Assembly: GCF_010389155.1 (NCBI RefSeq)
Contig: NC_057768.1
Coordinates: 10,104,501-10,168,500 of the forward strand
Direction of reading: 5' to 3'
DNA: 64,000 nt
Source: Erigeron canadensis
Taxonomy: Eukaryota > Streptophyta > Magnoliopsida > Asterales > Asteraceae
This document shows positions 1-11,741 of the stretch, piece by piece. The first letter of the stretch is position 1. Each line of letters starts with the position of its first letter. The position numbers and the translations under genes were made by a program. The notes under the pieces are model-generated. The model did not search any database. It saw only the letters and a list, made by a program, of their open reading frames with translations, and was not told the origin of the DNA.

Positions 1-830
1 GTCATGACAAAACTATAATCGGCTCTCGAGTCAAGGAATAGTAGCATAAAGATCATTCAGAAGAAAGTCTCAGTAGCACAATCGAATCGTTATGAGTCTT
101 TGTTACATTTAGTACGTAAGTACGACTTCTAGCAGCTTGAACTTGATCGCCTCTATTCTGAGGGGTCTAACAATCCATAGTTAAATAGAATTAACTTCCA
201 CTTGACCTGTCGTACAACACACTACATCTCAATATAGTCGCTCCCCGAGTACGCGGATGAAAAACAACCATAGTCGACCTGAACCAAAGGATCAACCTAC
301 GAAGATACTTCTCGATGCCTTTGCTCTGGGGATTAACCAAATGTGAAACAAAAATTCACAACTCATTGAAACGTGTAGCGTAACCAACATGATCAACACT
401 AATCCTCTTATGATCCAAAAGTCCTCGATATAACCTTATCAGTTCAGTTGCCATACAGAACTTTCCCGTCAACCACTCCTTAAGATTTTACCAAGACATC
501 GCCTCAGTCACTACTCTGCCTCTGGCTCGACAATGGCCATTCTACCAAGATAGCGCATCCAAGGTAAAGAAATTTGTCACAAACTGACCCTTTGAACAGG
601 AGTACACCCACTAATGCCAATCACAACTTCCATCTATCTAACCATTGAATAAACTTGACTGCTCCACCTTTGCCGTCATGATCTTGCACACAACAATCCT
701 TGAAGTTTTCGTATGTAAAACATTTGACACCACCTCTAGGCTCTCTTAGTACATTTCCAATACGAATTCTAGCATCAGCGTCTGCATAGTATTCACTTGT
801 CTCCTTGTTTACTGCCTCCTTATATTGCGC
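1..830 (-). pseudogene. Degenerate gypsy gag
   Basis: The minus-strand translation shows the retrotransposon Gag capsid domain of Ty3/gypsy elements in pieces. A stretch reading RIRIGNVLREPRGG (around 720-780) is followed by a KGGAVKFIQWLDRW motif (around 630-670), then remnants of the HAAYATRF-type helix further left (around 330-400). Stops and frameshifts occur throughout, so no ORF survives. Gag would form the virus-like particle. Identification rests on motif order and spacing as I know them for chromovirus Gag; the exact ends are uncertain. Confidence 0.65.
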
Positions 831-1202
831 ATCCTATGCTTCATTACAAGTCCGCCCTTCTTTCGTCGCATTTCGTGCCAGGATAACATTGATGACTTGA
901 ATAATCGCGGTAATTGCCTCCTTTCACAGTAGCTCTCATCTCACCATTATTCCACACACGTTAATATATCTCCAGGAAATCAGTCGCAAAGAAACGCTCG
1001 AAGATCTCCATTCCTATGTCACATGTTACACTCAGCAAGCTCTTTCGTCTTATGGTCTAAGGGATGCTATCTATAACTTAAACTAGTCATGCAGACTACA
1101 TCAAATGCAACATAAATACATATATATACTATTAATATATAACCCTAAATCGCAGTTAAAATGTGGTCCGAATCTAACACAAACATCCGATGCACTAGAG
1201 GT

Positions 1203-1345
1203 GTTTGTATACAGGGTGTACTAGCGGCTAATCCTCCACACCCCTAGTACATCTAATGCAAGGTCAGATCACGGTACTGGTATGCTCTCTAGCTATTGGC
1301 TCGGTATGTATACAGGGTGTACCAGCGGCTAACCCTCCACCTAAC
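1203..1345. repeat. Two-copy direct repeat in the gypsy leader
   Basis: The phrase GTATACAGGGTGTA followed by C/TAGCGGCTAA occurs near 1207 and again near 1307, about 100 bp apart, with each copy continuing into CCTCCAC. It lies between the PBS and gag of the gypsy element, in the untranslated leader. Confidence 0.75.
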
Positions 1346-1749
1346 CAACACCCATTAAGCAGCCCAAGGTAGCTACCACACTTTTACTACAAGTGCAATC
1401 ACTGATGTCAATAACTGTTGCAAGGCAAGGTGGTAATCATAGAATAGTTGATCAGGCTTTTTTATGATTATCGCTATGCGATACTAGTTAGCGCCATCAC
1501 TTCATCTTGCTCTAATACACATAAATAATCACAATAACACTAAAAGCACACAGTCACCACAAGTACACAGTCACCAAATGATAGCCATAGTCAAAATAAA
1601 CACAGGGATAATAAGTCTCAATAGAACTTGAACTCAAAATATAAGTGACGTTAGCACGTCTAGAATGCATCTATAATTCCTATCGTAAATGCTATACGGG
1701 GTTCTTAGGTTATAGCCTAGGCTTTTCCACCTAATTCTCTACAGCCACG

Positions 1750-1761
1750 GCTCTGATACCA
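1750..1761 (-). other. Primer binding site of the gypsy element (tRNA-Met)
   Basis: The plus strand reads GCTCTGATACCA, the complement of TGGTATCAGAGC, the standard initiator-Met tRNA primer site. It lies 3 bp from the LTR start TGTAACACCC at 1765. Confidence 0.9.
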
Positions 1762-1764
1762 TTA

Positions 1765-4551
1765 TGTAACACCCCACCATTGGCGGAAACATGAGGTGTC
1801 ATGAAAAGTACAACACGATATGGAATTACATAGATACTACTAAATGAAGTAGAATATAATAAATATATTCCCAAAAACATGAGTTCAAGTCATGACAGTG
1901 CTAAAATAGTTTATTACAACCAAGCTCAAAAGGAAATAATCCAAGACATGTAGCCTTAAAGTCTGACAAATAATAAGAGCACTAATCTCTGAAGTCCAGC
2001 CTAGCATAGCAGTCTTTATCCCTGATTAGCCTGAGCACCTGAAAAGTATACTAAAACGTGTCAACACAAAGGTTGGTGAGTCCGTAGGTTTTATGTCAAA
2101 TAAATAAGTCGTTTGTCGATTCTTTTAAGTCTAAACAAGTAATAGTTGAATATATAACGAGCAGAGTTACGCCATAACAAGTCCAATTGTCTCAATGTCT
2201 CAAAGTCCGGCCTTACGGTACCTGCCTTACTCCAAAGTCTCAAAGTCTCAAGTCTCCAATACACACAAAAAGCACGTCATAAAACACAACAACAAACACA
2301 TAAGCACACACATACAACAAGACAGAAGCACGTCAAATGGCGCAAGTAACTCTATACGCACAGGCTCAATATTGAACATAAACAAAAATCGACAAAACTG
2401 TTTGAAAAATAAGTATACTTTTCACCCCAAAACTGATAAAAAAAAAAGAGGCTACGAAACTCACCTGAAAGCAGCACAAGTATAAATATCCTAGATCAAC
2501 GAACAAGAACACGAACAGTCAAATACACCTGAAATAAGCTCACTATCTGTCCAAAAGTCATACATTGTCCACAAGTCACCCAGTAAGTACTTACTTAATT
2601 GCACAAGTCCATGTCCTATACTAGTGTCTTAGGAAATGCCATTATGTCTCGTCAAATGCCATAATATATATATATATATATATATATATAATAGTCATGT
2701 TGTCCTTATAGATTGTCCAAATGAAATAATCTTTTAATAATGTCACATTTTAATGTCTATATCACGTCAAGTCCTCATATGGAAAGTCTTTATGGAATAT
2801 GTTAAGTCCGATAGTCATTGATTATTGTTATAGCTTTACAAAGTCCATTAATCTTTATATTTATATAAAAAAATAAATATATTGAATGTCCTTATTAAAT
2901 CGATGATATATATGTTTAGGTCCATGTTAAATTGATTCTTGTATATATATAAATTCAAATTAACTTTGCCCATATCACTTCGATATTATGACAATTTTTT
3001 ATTCAATTATAAGCACGGCTCGAAATGACTAATCATAATTAACTTTGCCCAAGAAACCTTAATTTTGACTAGAAAACATTAACTTTGACTTAATCAAATC
3101 TAAAATCAATTTTGACTTTAACCAAAAATCCACATCAAACCAAAATAATACCTAAACTAACAGCAAATCTGATTTTTGAACCCAAAATCATAATCCGGCA
3201 GATTTGACTGGCGTTGACCCGCTAGAAAACAACTTTGACCGACCCGAATAAAACATTCTTAGACCAAATTCACCAAAGACAATTCGGATCTAAGTAATAT
3301 CTAACCAAAATAACCAAGAACAAGTCTAAATCTAACCCAAAATCAACAAGAGCCACTCGGAAATCAAATTTACCCACGGATCTATACAATTTTCGGTTTA
3401 TAACAACGTGAACAAGAACCATACCAACAATATGAAGCTTTTCGGATCAAAAGATCTCGGATATAACAAGATTTCGGTTTATAATTTCAGATTTGAAGGG
3501 ATTTCGGTTCAAACATTAATGAATTTCGGAGTATAACTTTTCGGATCTACATAAATATACCCGAAATATATACATATATATATAATCGAAAAAGGATATA
3601 TATAGTTTGCCAAAAACTCAAATTAAAGGGTTTTCGGATTTATATGCATATACACATACATGAACAGCCAAAATATAAATAAAAGATGCCAAAGATTTTG
3701 GTTTTTAAGAGGTAGAAGAAGAAGAACCAATTTTTTTTATTATATATATTTTTGTAAGAACTTCGAATCTATAGATATATGTACATACATGCCATGATTT
3801 ATATATATATATACATAATAAATTAAAAGCTTTTGTTTTTGGATTTAGAATAAGAAGAATGTATATACATATATATATATATCCGAAAGTATATTGATAC
3901 ATTGATCTATGTAAATCTTACCATAAATCTAAGGAAATAAGAAGAGAAGAAGAAATTCGTGGTGGTTTGTGGTGGTTGGGTGGCAGTTCGGTGGCGGATC
4001 ATGGATGGCTGGCCGGATTTTTAGAGAGAGATGGAGGAGGGGGCAGCTAGGGGAGAAAGAAAGAGAAGGAGGAAGTAAGAGAGAGGTGAAAGGAGAAAAA
4101 TGAGAAATTAGGTTAAGGAAATTAGGGTTTTGTTTACTCCTTTCCTTCCCTTGTCCGATTTGACCAATGTTTGACCCTCCCAGATTCTCATTTGACTCTA
4201 TCATTCAAGGAAACCCGACACCCGTTAAATGTAACCTTTCAATAGCTTTCTAACGGATATAAATCTTTAATTGATTTAATTTAAAGTGTTTGATTTATTT
4301 TGGCATTTCCACAAGACAACTATTATTTCTCATGTTCTCGAGTCCACGCACAATTTTTCTAAAGTCTAAATGCTCGTAAAGTCTCAACAGAAACATAAGT
4401 CCACTCATTTCGTTAATGATGCCTTACAGACTAATGACTTTCACGCCCTAAAAATACATATTCTAGTTATAAAGTTGCGTACATGAACTGAAAGAACTAT
4501 GACGGTCGGAAAGGTACATCTAGAAAATACGCTCAGATGACGATTGTCACA
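1765..4551 (-). repeat. 5' LTR of the gypsy element (2.79 kb)
   Basis: On the plus strand it begins TGTAACACCCC next to the PBS and ends TTGTCACA at 4551, where sequence of a different character (a Copia 3' end) starts. On the minus strand it therefore runs TGTGACAATCG to GGGGTGTTACA, with TG/CA ends. It is AT-rich and contains no believable gene; short ORFs at 3705-4204 are chance. The right boundary is by inference because the second LTR is outside the window. Confidence 0.75.
2664..2692. repeat. (TA)n microsatellite
   Basis: An uninterrupted run of about fourteen TA units inside the gypsy LTR. Confidence 0.9.
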
Positions 4552-4884
4552 CTAGCAAAGATTAAAAAGGCTTCCACTGGATTTCTGATCAGCATCAGAA
4601 AAAGATTTGCAAAAATGACAAGTGCCAGATCAGTCATCAGCAAGTTAGATGAAGAGTTGATGAAGCCTCGTAGAAGAAATGATCCAGTGCTCTGAATTGC
4701 CAAGCAAGAGGATGCTTTGGAGATTGAAGCTGCCAATCTTTAGATGTCTTAATTTGTAAAAGCTTTATGCTTCAGCTTGTAATGTGCTTAAATGTTATAT
4801 ATACACAAAACATCTTTCTACCATTCCTTTTTCTTCTCTAAGTCTTATCTACTCAGCAAGTCTTCTCAGCGAATAGGGGGAGAT

Positions 4885-5623
4885 TGTTGAGTCTTGGATT
4901 CGCTGACCAGACTTGGTCGCTGACGTGTGTCGTCAGCGAGTCATCAGCGAGTCCATTGACTCTCTTCAGCGGGCGGTCTGCTTCCGAAGTTATAGGTCAA
5001 GGCGGGAAGATTTCAAACAAGATGAAGACAAAAGTGAGATGGCGGTTCTGCCAACTGAAATTTACCTTGTATGGCAAAGGTACAGTTGGGACCAAAACAA
5101 GGGTTTTCTCTTTCATATCCGTTTTGGTAAAGAAGACAAAGGCTCCTGAATTCAAGTACAATGAGCCAATGGGACGTCGACAACCACCATCAAGTCGTTA
5201 TCAAAGGAAGGTTGTGTTGCCCTAATTTCCCTCTATAAAAGGCAACACAGCCGCAACAAACTAAGTGTGTTTGTCACCATAAAAGTGTGTGTCACTTTTC
5301 TTGTAATTGTTCAAGTTTTTAGTGTATCTAGACTTAGCAATTACTTAGTTCATTTGTATTCTTGTAAGTCAAGTTGTAATATCTATCATGTATACATCGT
5401 TTAATCAATAATACATATGATTAGACTTGCTTTGATCCTTTGCATTTGAACTTGTTATTGTTCTTGTTATTTACTTTCTGTTATTTACTTTCTGGCTTGT
5501 TAATTATAATACAAGTTGTGCATTCGTGGGCTGTCAAGAGTTTTCTTTAGCATAAAGGAATCACAATTCCAATCGTTCTTGGAACAAAAACGTAGGATGT
5601 TAATCACAAAGATCACTCAAGCA
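4885..5623 (+). repeat. 3' LTR of the truncated Copia element
   Basis: Starts TGTTGAGTCTTGG directly after the purine tract. The right end is placed at CTCAAGCA, an imperfect inverted match to TGTTGAG, and is uncertain by tens of bases. It contains a TATA box and AATCAATAA-type polyadenylation-like sequence near 5404. The ORF 4884-5225 inside it is not a gene. Confidence 0.6.
5234..5240 (+). promoter_or_regulatory. LTR TATA box
   Basis: TATAAAA in the context CCTCTATAAAAGGCAACA, a good plant TATA box with about 350 bp of U3 upstream; it would have driven the plus-strand element. Confidence 0.65.
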
Positions 5624-7142
5624 CACTTTCTCCCTAACTAATTTGATCACAAAATTATAGTTAGTTATTTTTGGTCAGAGCAATGATCATACCAGTAAGC
5701 AGGACGGAAGGCTCAAAGATCTAGAGACAAAGATCAAAGAAACAAAGACAAAATACAGGCAACTTCAAAAGACCTCAAGGTGTGCTTTTTCTAGAAGTGG
5801 CATAAGTGGTTGGTTGGGCTGGGTTTGGAAACATGTCAAAACTTAAGTTTTTCCTATAGTCGAGGTTTGATTTATCCAATATATGTTAAATTTCTTTTTA
5901 CATGATTTTTCTGAGTACGATTATGAAAACCTAATTATTACAGAAATAACATTGTTTTCCACTAGATAATTAGAATGCATGTTTTTCAATGGAAGTGGTT
6001 TAGGAGTGATATACTTGTTTGTTCTTAACAGTTATGTGTGTACATGAGTGCCCTTGCCGAAACTTCAAATTATCTACCAGTGTGCATTGCACCTATAGAT
6101 TTCTAGTGGTAAAAAATAAGATTCATTAACATCTGCTTAATGTTTAATTTAAAAAATCAGATTCATTATGCAAAATATAGTTCGGTAAAACCAGGTATTT
6201 TGTAGCTACTATACATTACTTTATGTTAAATAAACTGACAGGTTTTGTGTGTTGTGTTTACCTAGTCATCTATGCTTACTGGAATGTCTCATTGTTTATC
6301 ACTTTATTATGAACACCCAATGAGCATCATAAGGTTCTACCCTGTTATTATAGTAAGAAAGAGAAAAGTATGATATGTATATTTACTATTTTTGTGTTGT
6401 ATATGATGTGTAGCTCAGTAAAATATATAGTAAAAAAGATTGAGCAGAGGTAATGAAAAAGCCAACACACTTTAAAGAATTTATATTCAATTCATGGTAA
6501 TGCCAATAATCGGGATGCGGGTTCAAAGATCTAGATGAACTTGAACTTGCTCTTATTCCCAACAGAGAGATAACCGTAAGCCCGAACCTAAACTTGAACT
6601 TGCTTAAATATATTTGATAATGCAGGGAGATTCAAACGATCTCAAGGTGTGCTTTCTTTTTTAGAGTTTCATTTACACGGTTTTAAAAGCTTCTTGAACT
6701 TGCTTTTCTTAATTCCAACACAGAGACAACCGTAAGCCCGAACCTAAACTTGAACTTGCTTAAATATATTTGGTATTATCCACTCAAAATACTTATACAC
6801 ATCATTATCTAATAACATAACTTACATAAGGAGTTGTAATGGTTTTAGCAATTTCCTACACTTCTACATTGTTGAAAGAAATGGTTGTCCATACCTTCTA
6901 TGTGTGATCTAATAAATCAGAATGTTTAGATAAAATGAGAAAAAGTTCAACAACACATAACTGCTATATATCAAAGACTTGTAATGGTAGCTATGTAAAC
7001 CATTTCAATGCAATCATATATATCTTTCTTATTTGAGAAAATAGCCAAATATGTTTAACTTTACAATATTCTCTTTCACCCCAAATGGAGAAAGAACAAT
7101 GAGACTTTCAAACATACAAGTTCCTTAAATCTAACCACACCT
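5624..7142. other. AT-rich stretch without a recognisable gene; local duplications
   Basis: Pre-insertion flank of element A. No coding region or element boundary is visible. It carries a direct repeat (copies near 6548-6620 and 6699-6770, sharing AACCGTAAGCCCGAACCTAA and the TTGAACTTGCTTAAATATAT that follows) and a second weaker pair (5690-5790 and 6510-6660, both holding CAAAGATCTAGA and TCAAGGTGTGCTTT). The stretch lies downstream of the HCT-like gene once element A is removed, so it may be intergenic or decayed transposon DNA. Confidence 0.5.
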
Positions 7143-7147
7143 CTATA

Positions 7148-7897
7148 TGTTGGAGTATGATCATGTTAAATATAAAACGTATGTCCGAAAATAATTTAAG
7201 CTTACGGGGTCACACGAAATGACACGGTAACTCTATATTATTAATTAGTATATTAAAGTAATATATTAACTAAAATAGAATCATAAATGATTAATTAAAC
7301 TAATTAAAGGGTTAATTGTATTTAATTAATTAAAGAGGATGATTAAAATGCGACATAAGGAAATTAGAGTTGGGCTCTAATTCTGGGGGGGTAGGGGGGG
7401 GGGCGGTTTTGAGGCTCATTAGAAGCCTTAAGATAACTTGGTCACCAAGTCTAAAACCCTAACAATTAAGCCTATATATAGAGGGCTTAATTCAAGGGTT
7501 TTTCATTCATTTTTTCACACACAAAATCTCTTCTTTCTCTCCCTCTCTCTTTCGGCCGAAACCCCCTCACCAAAGGGTTTTGGTTTTTCGGTTTTTAGCT
7601 AGGAAAATGGTTTTCGGTTTAAGCTAGGGTTTTGATTTAGAGGGTTATAACAAAGGGTTGTTTGGTTTGTGATTCGGGTACTAGCATACAATATACGGGG
7701 TGTCTAGTGTGCGATCGTATAGGAGTTTTACTTTAAACCCTAATTCATCATAATTATAATATCATTATTATTGGAGCTTTGCATAAGCTACACGTCTCAA
7801 TTCTATTCTTTGTTAATTAATTTGATTGCATATATGTTTTGATTCTTCCGTTGAGCATACTCGTGATTATATGTATTTATATATGTATATTCTAGCA
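7148..7897 (+). repeat. 5' LTR of element A
   Basis: 750 bp, from TGTTGGAGTATG to TATTCTAGCA, directly followed by the PBS. It contains TATATATAG at 7473-7481, long G runs near 7384-7402, a CT-rich stretch at 7530-7550, and several AAACCCTAA-like phrases. Its last 190 bp match the remnant 3' LTR at 62709-62847. Confidence 0.9.
7473..7481 (+). promoter_or_regulatory. TATA box of the LTR of element A
   Basis: TATATATAG in CCTATATATAGAGGG, about 325 bp into the LTR, followed by a CT-rich region typical of a plant transcription start. Confidence 0.65.
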
Positions 7898-7898
7898 G

Positions 7899-7912
7899 TG
7901 GTATCACGAGCC
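7899..7912 (+). other. Primer binding site of element A (one-base insertion)
   Basis: TGGTATCACGAGCC, which is TGGTATCAGAGCC with an extra C. It begins one base after the LTR end. Confidence 0.85.
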
Positions 7913-9572
7913 ACATATGTGATCTATTAGTTACAAAGATCAAAATTTGAAGGGGGGTTAAGGGTTGGTTTATTTTTAATTAATTGTTTAAATAATTAAA
8001 AGAGTTTTCTTATTTTTTATTATTTAATTAAAATCTTTTTTTAATTATATAAAATCTAGGGTTTTGTTTAATTAATTTGACCTAATTCAATGGTAGATTG
8101 AAACCTCGAGCAAGTTTTGAATTGTGAATTGACATGATTTATGTGTTTTAAATTGCATGTTACGTGTATCTTAATTATTTAAAGTTGTTAAATAATAGTA
8201 AAATCTCAAGTAATTCATGCAAAATTAATTGTGATTTTACTGAATATATAGAGATATATATTGCAAAGCATGATAATCAAATAATTAGGGTTAATTATTA
8301 GATAATTGTGTGACTATGTGAAACTTTCGTGTGATTTTCCTGATTGGCGACAGTTCACTAAAAAATTCATATCTTTTAATCGGTAATGAGTTAGAAGTCG
8401 AAATTCGGACTGTAGATTTTAGACTCATAGGGCTACAACTTTGTAGTTTTGGTCGAATGCTGTTTCGGACCAGAAACAGGCTTAAACTGGTCGTCAATCT
8501 GCTGAAAATTTCCAGTCAGCATGTTTATGTGTTATTACTTGTTAATTAAAATTGTTAAAGGCTTACGCAATCAAGGTAACTTGATGTATGTGGCTCTCTT
8601 CTTCGGAAGGGGGAGCCGGAATTTAAACATATGCATAAGCCATAGTGACCATGTTTAGGTGGTCTACCTAACTTGTTGCATGATTACATAGTTCGGTAAT
8701 TAGTAAGTTAATTAACTTTTGTATTGTTTATAAGTTGTATAAAAGTAATGCAAAAATTGTTTTCTTGGAAAAATATAAACTTGACTAAGAACTATCGAAA
8801 TAGAGATTTAATTAATAAAATTGGAGTCTTACAACCTTGAGATACACCGGCTCACCCATTTGAACAAACTCTAAGAGAGGTATAAGTCGGAGTGCGTTAC
8901 ACTTCTAAAAGAGCGGGTTTTTAATTGTGTTCACCGCAAACCTTTGCCCTTGCGCTTCTTTGTACGTTCAAATGGAGCTATCGAGCTCTCTTGTGTTGTT
9001 AAGACTATACAAATGATTTCATTAAATATTATGTTATGAAGATTATGCATGAGTCTTCATACATAAACTTTTGATTCACATCAAATGCGTTACCCATTTA
9101 AAGTTAAGTCATTGCCACCCACTTTGATTAGAATACTTGCCAGTGCTTTTCGTTCCTATGTGATACCATAGGCAAATTGTATCTCTTCAAGCTAGATTAC
9201 CACTTCATTGTAAGACCAGCGGTGAATTAGCTACATGTTCTTAATTGGGCGACTTAAAACGAGTTAAGAGGTGAGATCCTTGACCCGTGGCATAAGATGG
9301 GACAAAACATGTTTACAAAGCACTTAATACCCCTTTAAAGTGTTGTTGTAAGTCCCATATCTCTAGGAATTGCATGAATGCAATTATCGATTCTCGATGA
9401 CCTTTTGAATACCGTCGTTTCTAGATGATCAACAAATGAAATGATTGTATGTCAAGTTGGATCCTGGCGTTAGTGAAAGTAATTTCTTAGATGAATTTAA
9501 CAAGGGTAAATTACATTTCTTAAGGATAATTATCAAAAATACTGATAATTGAACTTTTTGTCTGTTTTGTAG
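7913..9572 (+). other. Untranslated leader of element A
   Basis: 1.66 kb between PBS and gag. It is AT-rich, with no ORF that resembles a protein family and no clear repeats. A leader this long fits a packaging/leader region, but nothing specific is recognisable. Confidence 0.6.
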
Positions 9573-10247
9573 ATGGCAACAACAAATCCTACTCAAAACA
9601 TACATCAATCGGCTTTTAGGTCGACACTAGAAAGGGAAAAACTTTATGGACCTTACTTCAATGCTTGGTATCGTCAGCTAAGGATTGTTTTAAGAGCTGA
9701 GGGGAAATACCTTATCCTTAAAGAGCAGAGACCCGTTGTTCCGGGATCCAATGCTACTACTCAAGAATTGGCGGATTATGCTGTTGTGTGTGATAGACAT
9801 AATGAAATTGCTTATTTGATGTTGGGAAGCATGAATGCTGACCTTCGAAAGCAATTTGAGCATTCATTTCCATGTGATATGCAAACTGAACTCAAGTCTT
9901 TATACGAAAAGCAAGCTGGAGTGGAGTTGTTCGACTTCATTGATCAACTTCATGACTTGCGACACGAGCAGGGAACACCGGTCAGCCCTCGTATCCTCAA
10001 GATGAAGAGGTATTTTGAGCAATTGGAAAGGTTGAATTATGCTTATCTACAACCTATTACAATTGACATGATTCTCAAGTCTTTATCTAAGGATTTTGAG
10101 GAATTTGTGCGCAATTATACTATGCATAGCATGAATAAAACCATTGCTAAACTTCATGCCATGGCAAATGAGTATGAAAAGAAGCTTCCAAAGAAATCTG
10201 CTACACCCCAAGTTCTCATGATCAAGGGGGAGGGTCCAAAAAGATAA
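9573..10247 (+). pseudogene. Gag of element A (capsid part)
   Basis: A 224-residue ORF starting MATTNPTQNIHQ, with the Copia Gag (UBN2-like) helical domain: an N-terminal NAWYRQLRIVLRAEGK stretch, then a LYEKQAG helix and an LHDLRHEQGTPVSPRILKMK helix, ending in basic KKLPKKS. It would form the particle shell. The frame stops at 10247 just before the nucleocapsid part; the reading then resumes in another frame with the CCHC knuckle. Start chosen as the first ATG of the frame, 1.66 kb after the PBS. Confidence 0.85.
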
Positions 10248-11057
10248 ACAACCGAAGGGAAATGGCAAAAAGGATAAAGGAAAGCAAGTTGCTACTCCTA
10301 AACCTAAGAAGACCCCTCTAGCGAAAAAGGAACATCCAGCCAAGAACCAAACTTGCTATCATTGCAATGAAGTGGGACATTGGAAGCGGAATTGTTCAAA
10401 GTATCTTGTTGAGTTGAAAAAGAAGCAATTTGGTTCGGCCAGTACTTCAGGTATCTTCACTATTGAATTATATTCATTTTCTAAGCGGAATTCATGGGTT
10501 TACAACACCAGGTGTGGTACTCATATCTGCAATTCTTTAAAGGGCTTAGAAGGAGAAGGAAACTAAAGTTGGGATCTTTACAACTGTTCATGGGAAATGG
10601 CCTACCGGCAGCTGTAGCAGAAATTGGCGAATATCATTTGGTTTTACCTAGTGGTTTAATAATATTTTTAGACAATTGTCATTATGCACCTTCTATTACT
10701 AGAGGTGTCATTTCAGTTTCTTTGTTGAAAAACAACAGATTCATTAATGTTTTTAATGATTATGGAATTTCAGTTTCTCGTAATAATGTTCATTATTTTA
10801 ATGCTATTGCTTGTGATGGTATTTATGAAGTTGAAATGCATGGTTGTGATTCAAAGGATAATTCAATGTATAATGTTAGCAAACGAGTCGAGCCCAATTT
10901 GGACTCGACTTTGCTTTGGCATTGTCGGCTTGCTCATGTTGGCAAGAAACGCATTGAAAGATTTCAAAAGGGCGGTGTCTTATAAACAAATGATGAATCA
11001 TTTGAAAAATGCTTATCTTGTGTTTCGGGAAAAATGACAAGAAAAGCTTTTCCAAAT
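10248..11057 (+). pseudogene. Element A: CCHC knuckle, protease and Gag-pre-integrase remnant
   Basis: The zinc knuckle CYHCNEVGHWKRNC (10353-10394) is complete. The protease core reads SWVYNTRCGTHICN instead of the family's D-T/S-G, so the catalytic Asp is Asn and the Gly is Arg; both changes are G-to-A. A Gag-pre-integrase motif LLWHCRLAHVGKKRIE follows near 10910-10960, then FEKCLSC after a frameshift near 10980. The reading stops at GKMTRKAFPN, where insertion B begins, and continues after 60447. Confidence 0.82.
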
Positions 11058-11352
11058 TGTAGATGCAGATTCGTTGTGACAATCGCAACATAGATTTGAT
11101 TATCGTTTATGTTTTTAGGAACTTGTGTGTAATCATTTAAATAAGAACTTGTGTTGATATTTAATGATTACAATTGAACTTCAATATTATATCTGTTTAT
11201 GTTTTGTATTGTGTTTGTGTGTTATATATTGTTTTGCAGGTACAAGAACATAGAATCAAGGTTTATAAGTGTCGTAGAACACTTAAACGATAATTGGATG
11301 TTATGTACGAGCCAAACGAAGCTAAACAAAGAGTCAAAGGTCGTCCCTCGAG

Positions 11353-11398
11353 CTGACGTCATCAGCATGTAGGAACAACCCCGTGCTGACGTCAGCAC
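11353..11398. promoter_or_regulatory. Paired palindromic TGACGTCA boxes in the LTR U3
   Basis: TGACGTCA at 11353-11360 and 11386-11393; the second lies in the perfect 18-bp palindrome CGTGCTGACGTCAGCACG (11381-11398). TGACGTCA is the classical palindromic core bound by plant bZIP (TGA/CREB-type) factors. The boxes lie 85-125 bp upstream of the TATA box. Binding is inferred, not shown. Confidence 0.6.
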
Positions 11399-11477
11399 GA
11401 GGTAAGTCGATTGACTTATTGATTCGGGCCTAATTTGCGATTAAGGCCTAAGCCCACACGATCCAATACTTAACTAG

Positions 11478-11485
11478 TATAAATA
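11478..11485 (+). promoter_or_regulatory. TATA box of the LTR of B
   Basis: TATAAATA in ACTAGTATAAATACAAGACC, about 85 bp after the second TGACGTCA palindrome; the same order is conserved in the LTR of C. Confidence 0.7.
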
Positions 11486-11741
11486 CAAGACCTAATCTAC
11501 GAAATTAGGTTAATGATTTTCGAATCCTTGATAGTTATTCACGAATTTATGAGCTAAGGTTAATTGTTCCTTCGTGTGTTCTTGTACACGAACCACAAGC
11601 CTTGTGCATCTCCTTGGGTTGATTAATTACTTATTAATTAACAAAAGGCAATAGCAATCTAGTTATCTCAAGAGGATTCCGCACTCTTGACATAACGAAT
11701 CACATCTTATTACGATCCACGCAACAATAGGGCACCTTACA

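Larger units (their letters stand above)
1..4551 (-). mobile_element. Ty3/gypsy LTR retrotransposon, partial (Tekay/chromovirus-like)
   Basis: The right part of a gypsy element on the minus strand: gag remnant, primer binding site and a complete 5' LTR; pol and the 3' LTR lie left of the window. The order LTR, tRNA-Met type PBS, gag read on the minus strand fixes the orientation. It interrupts the internal region of a Copia element whose 3' end starts at 4552, so it is the younger of the two. The target duplication cannot be checked because the left end is missing. The Tekay-like assignment rests on Gag similarity from memory and on the LTR end GGGTGTTACA. Confidence 0.8.
4552..5623 (+). mobile_element. 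Copia-type retrotransposon, 3' end only
   Basis: A short 3' internal tail (4552-4872), a polypurine tract (AGGGGGAGA at about 4875-4883) and an LTR beginning TGTTGAG. The upstream internal region is cut off by the gypsy insertion at 4551 and presumably continues left of the window. No protein domain can be identified in the 330 bp tail, so the superfamily call rests on the PPT/LTR junction style only. Confidence 0.65.
11058..11741 (+). repeat. 5' LTR of B (684 bp, same family as the LTR of C/E)
   Basis: Runs TGTAGATGCAG to GGGCACCTTACA and is followed by AGTGGTATCA. Its length equals that of the inverted copy at 48913-49596. It has palindromic TGACGTCA boxes and a TATA box in the usual order. 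Confidence 0.9.

Noticed and set aside
3929..4204. 91-residue minus-strand ORF rich in Ser/Pro/Leu
   Set aside because: Arises from GA-rich simple sequence within the gypsy LTR.
4884..5225. 113-residue ORF with ATG and stop
   Set aside because: Lies in the U3 of a Copia LTR, upstream of its TATA box; no family resemblance.
5667..5680. TTGGTCAGAGCAATG resembling a tRNA-Met primer site after the LTR at 4885
   Set aside because: Two bases of the standard PBS are missing and a PPT stands before this LTR, so it is a 3' LTR; a tandem second element is possible but not supported by any gag downstream.
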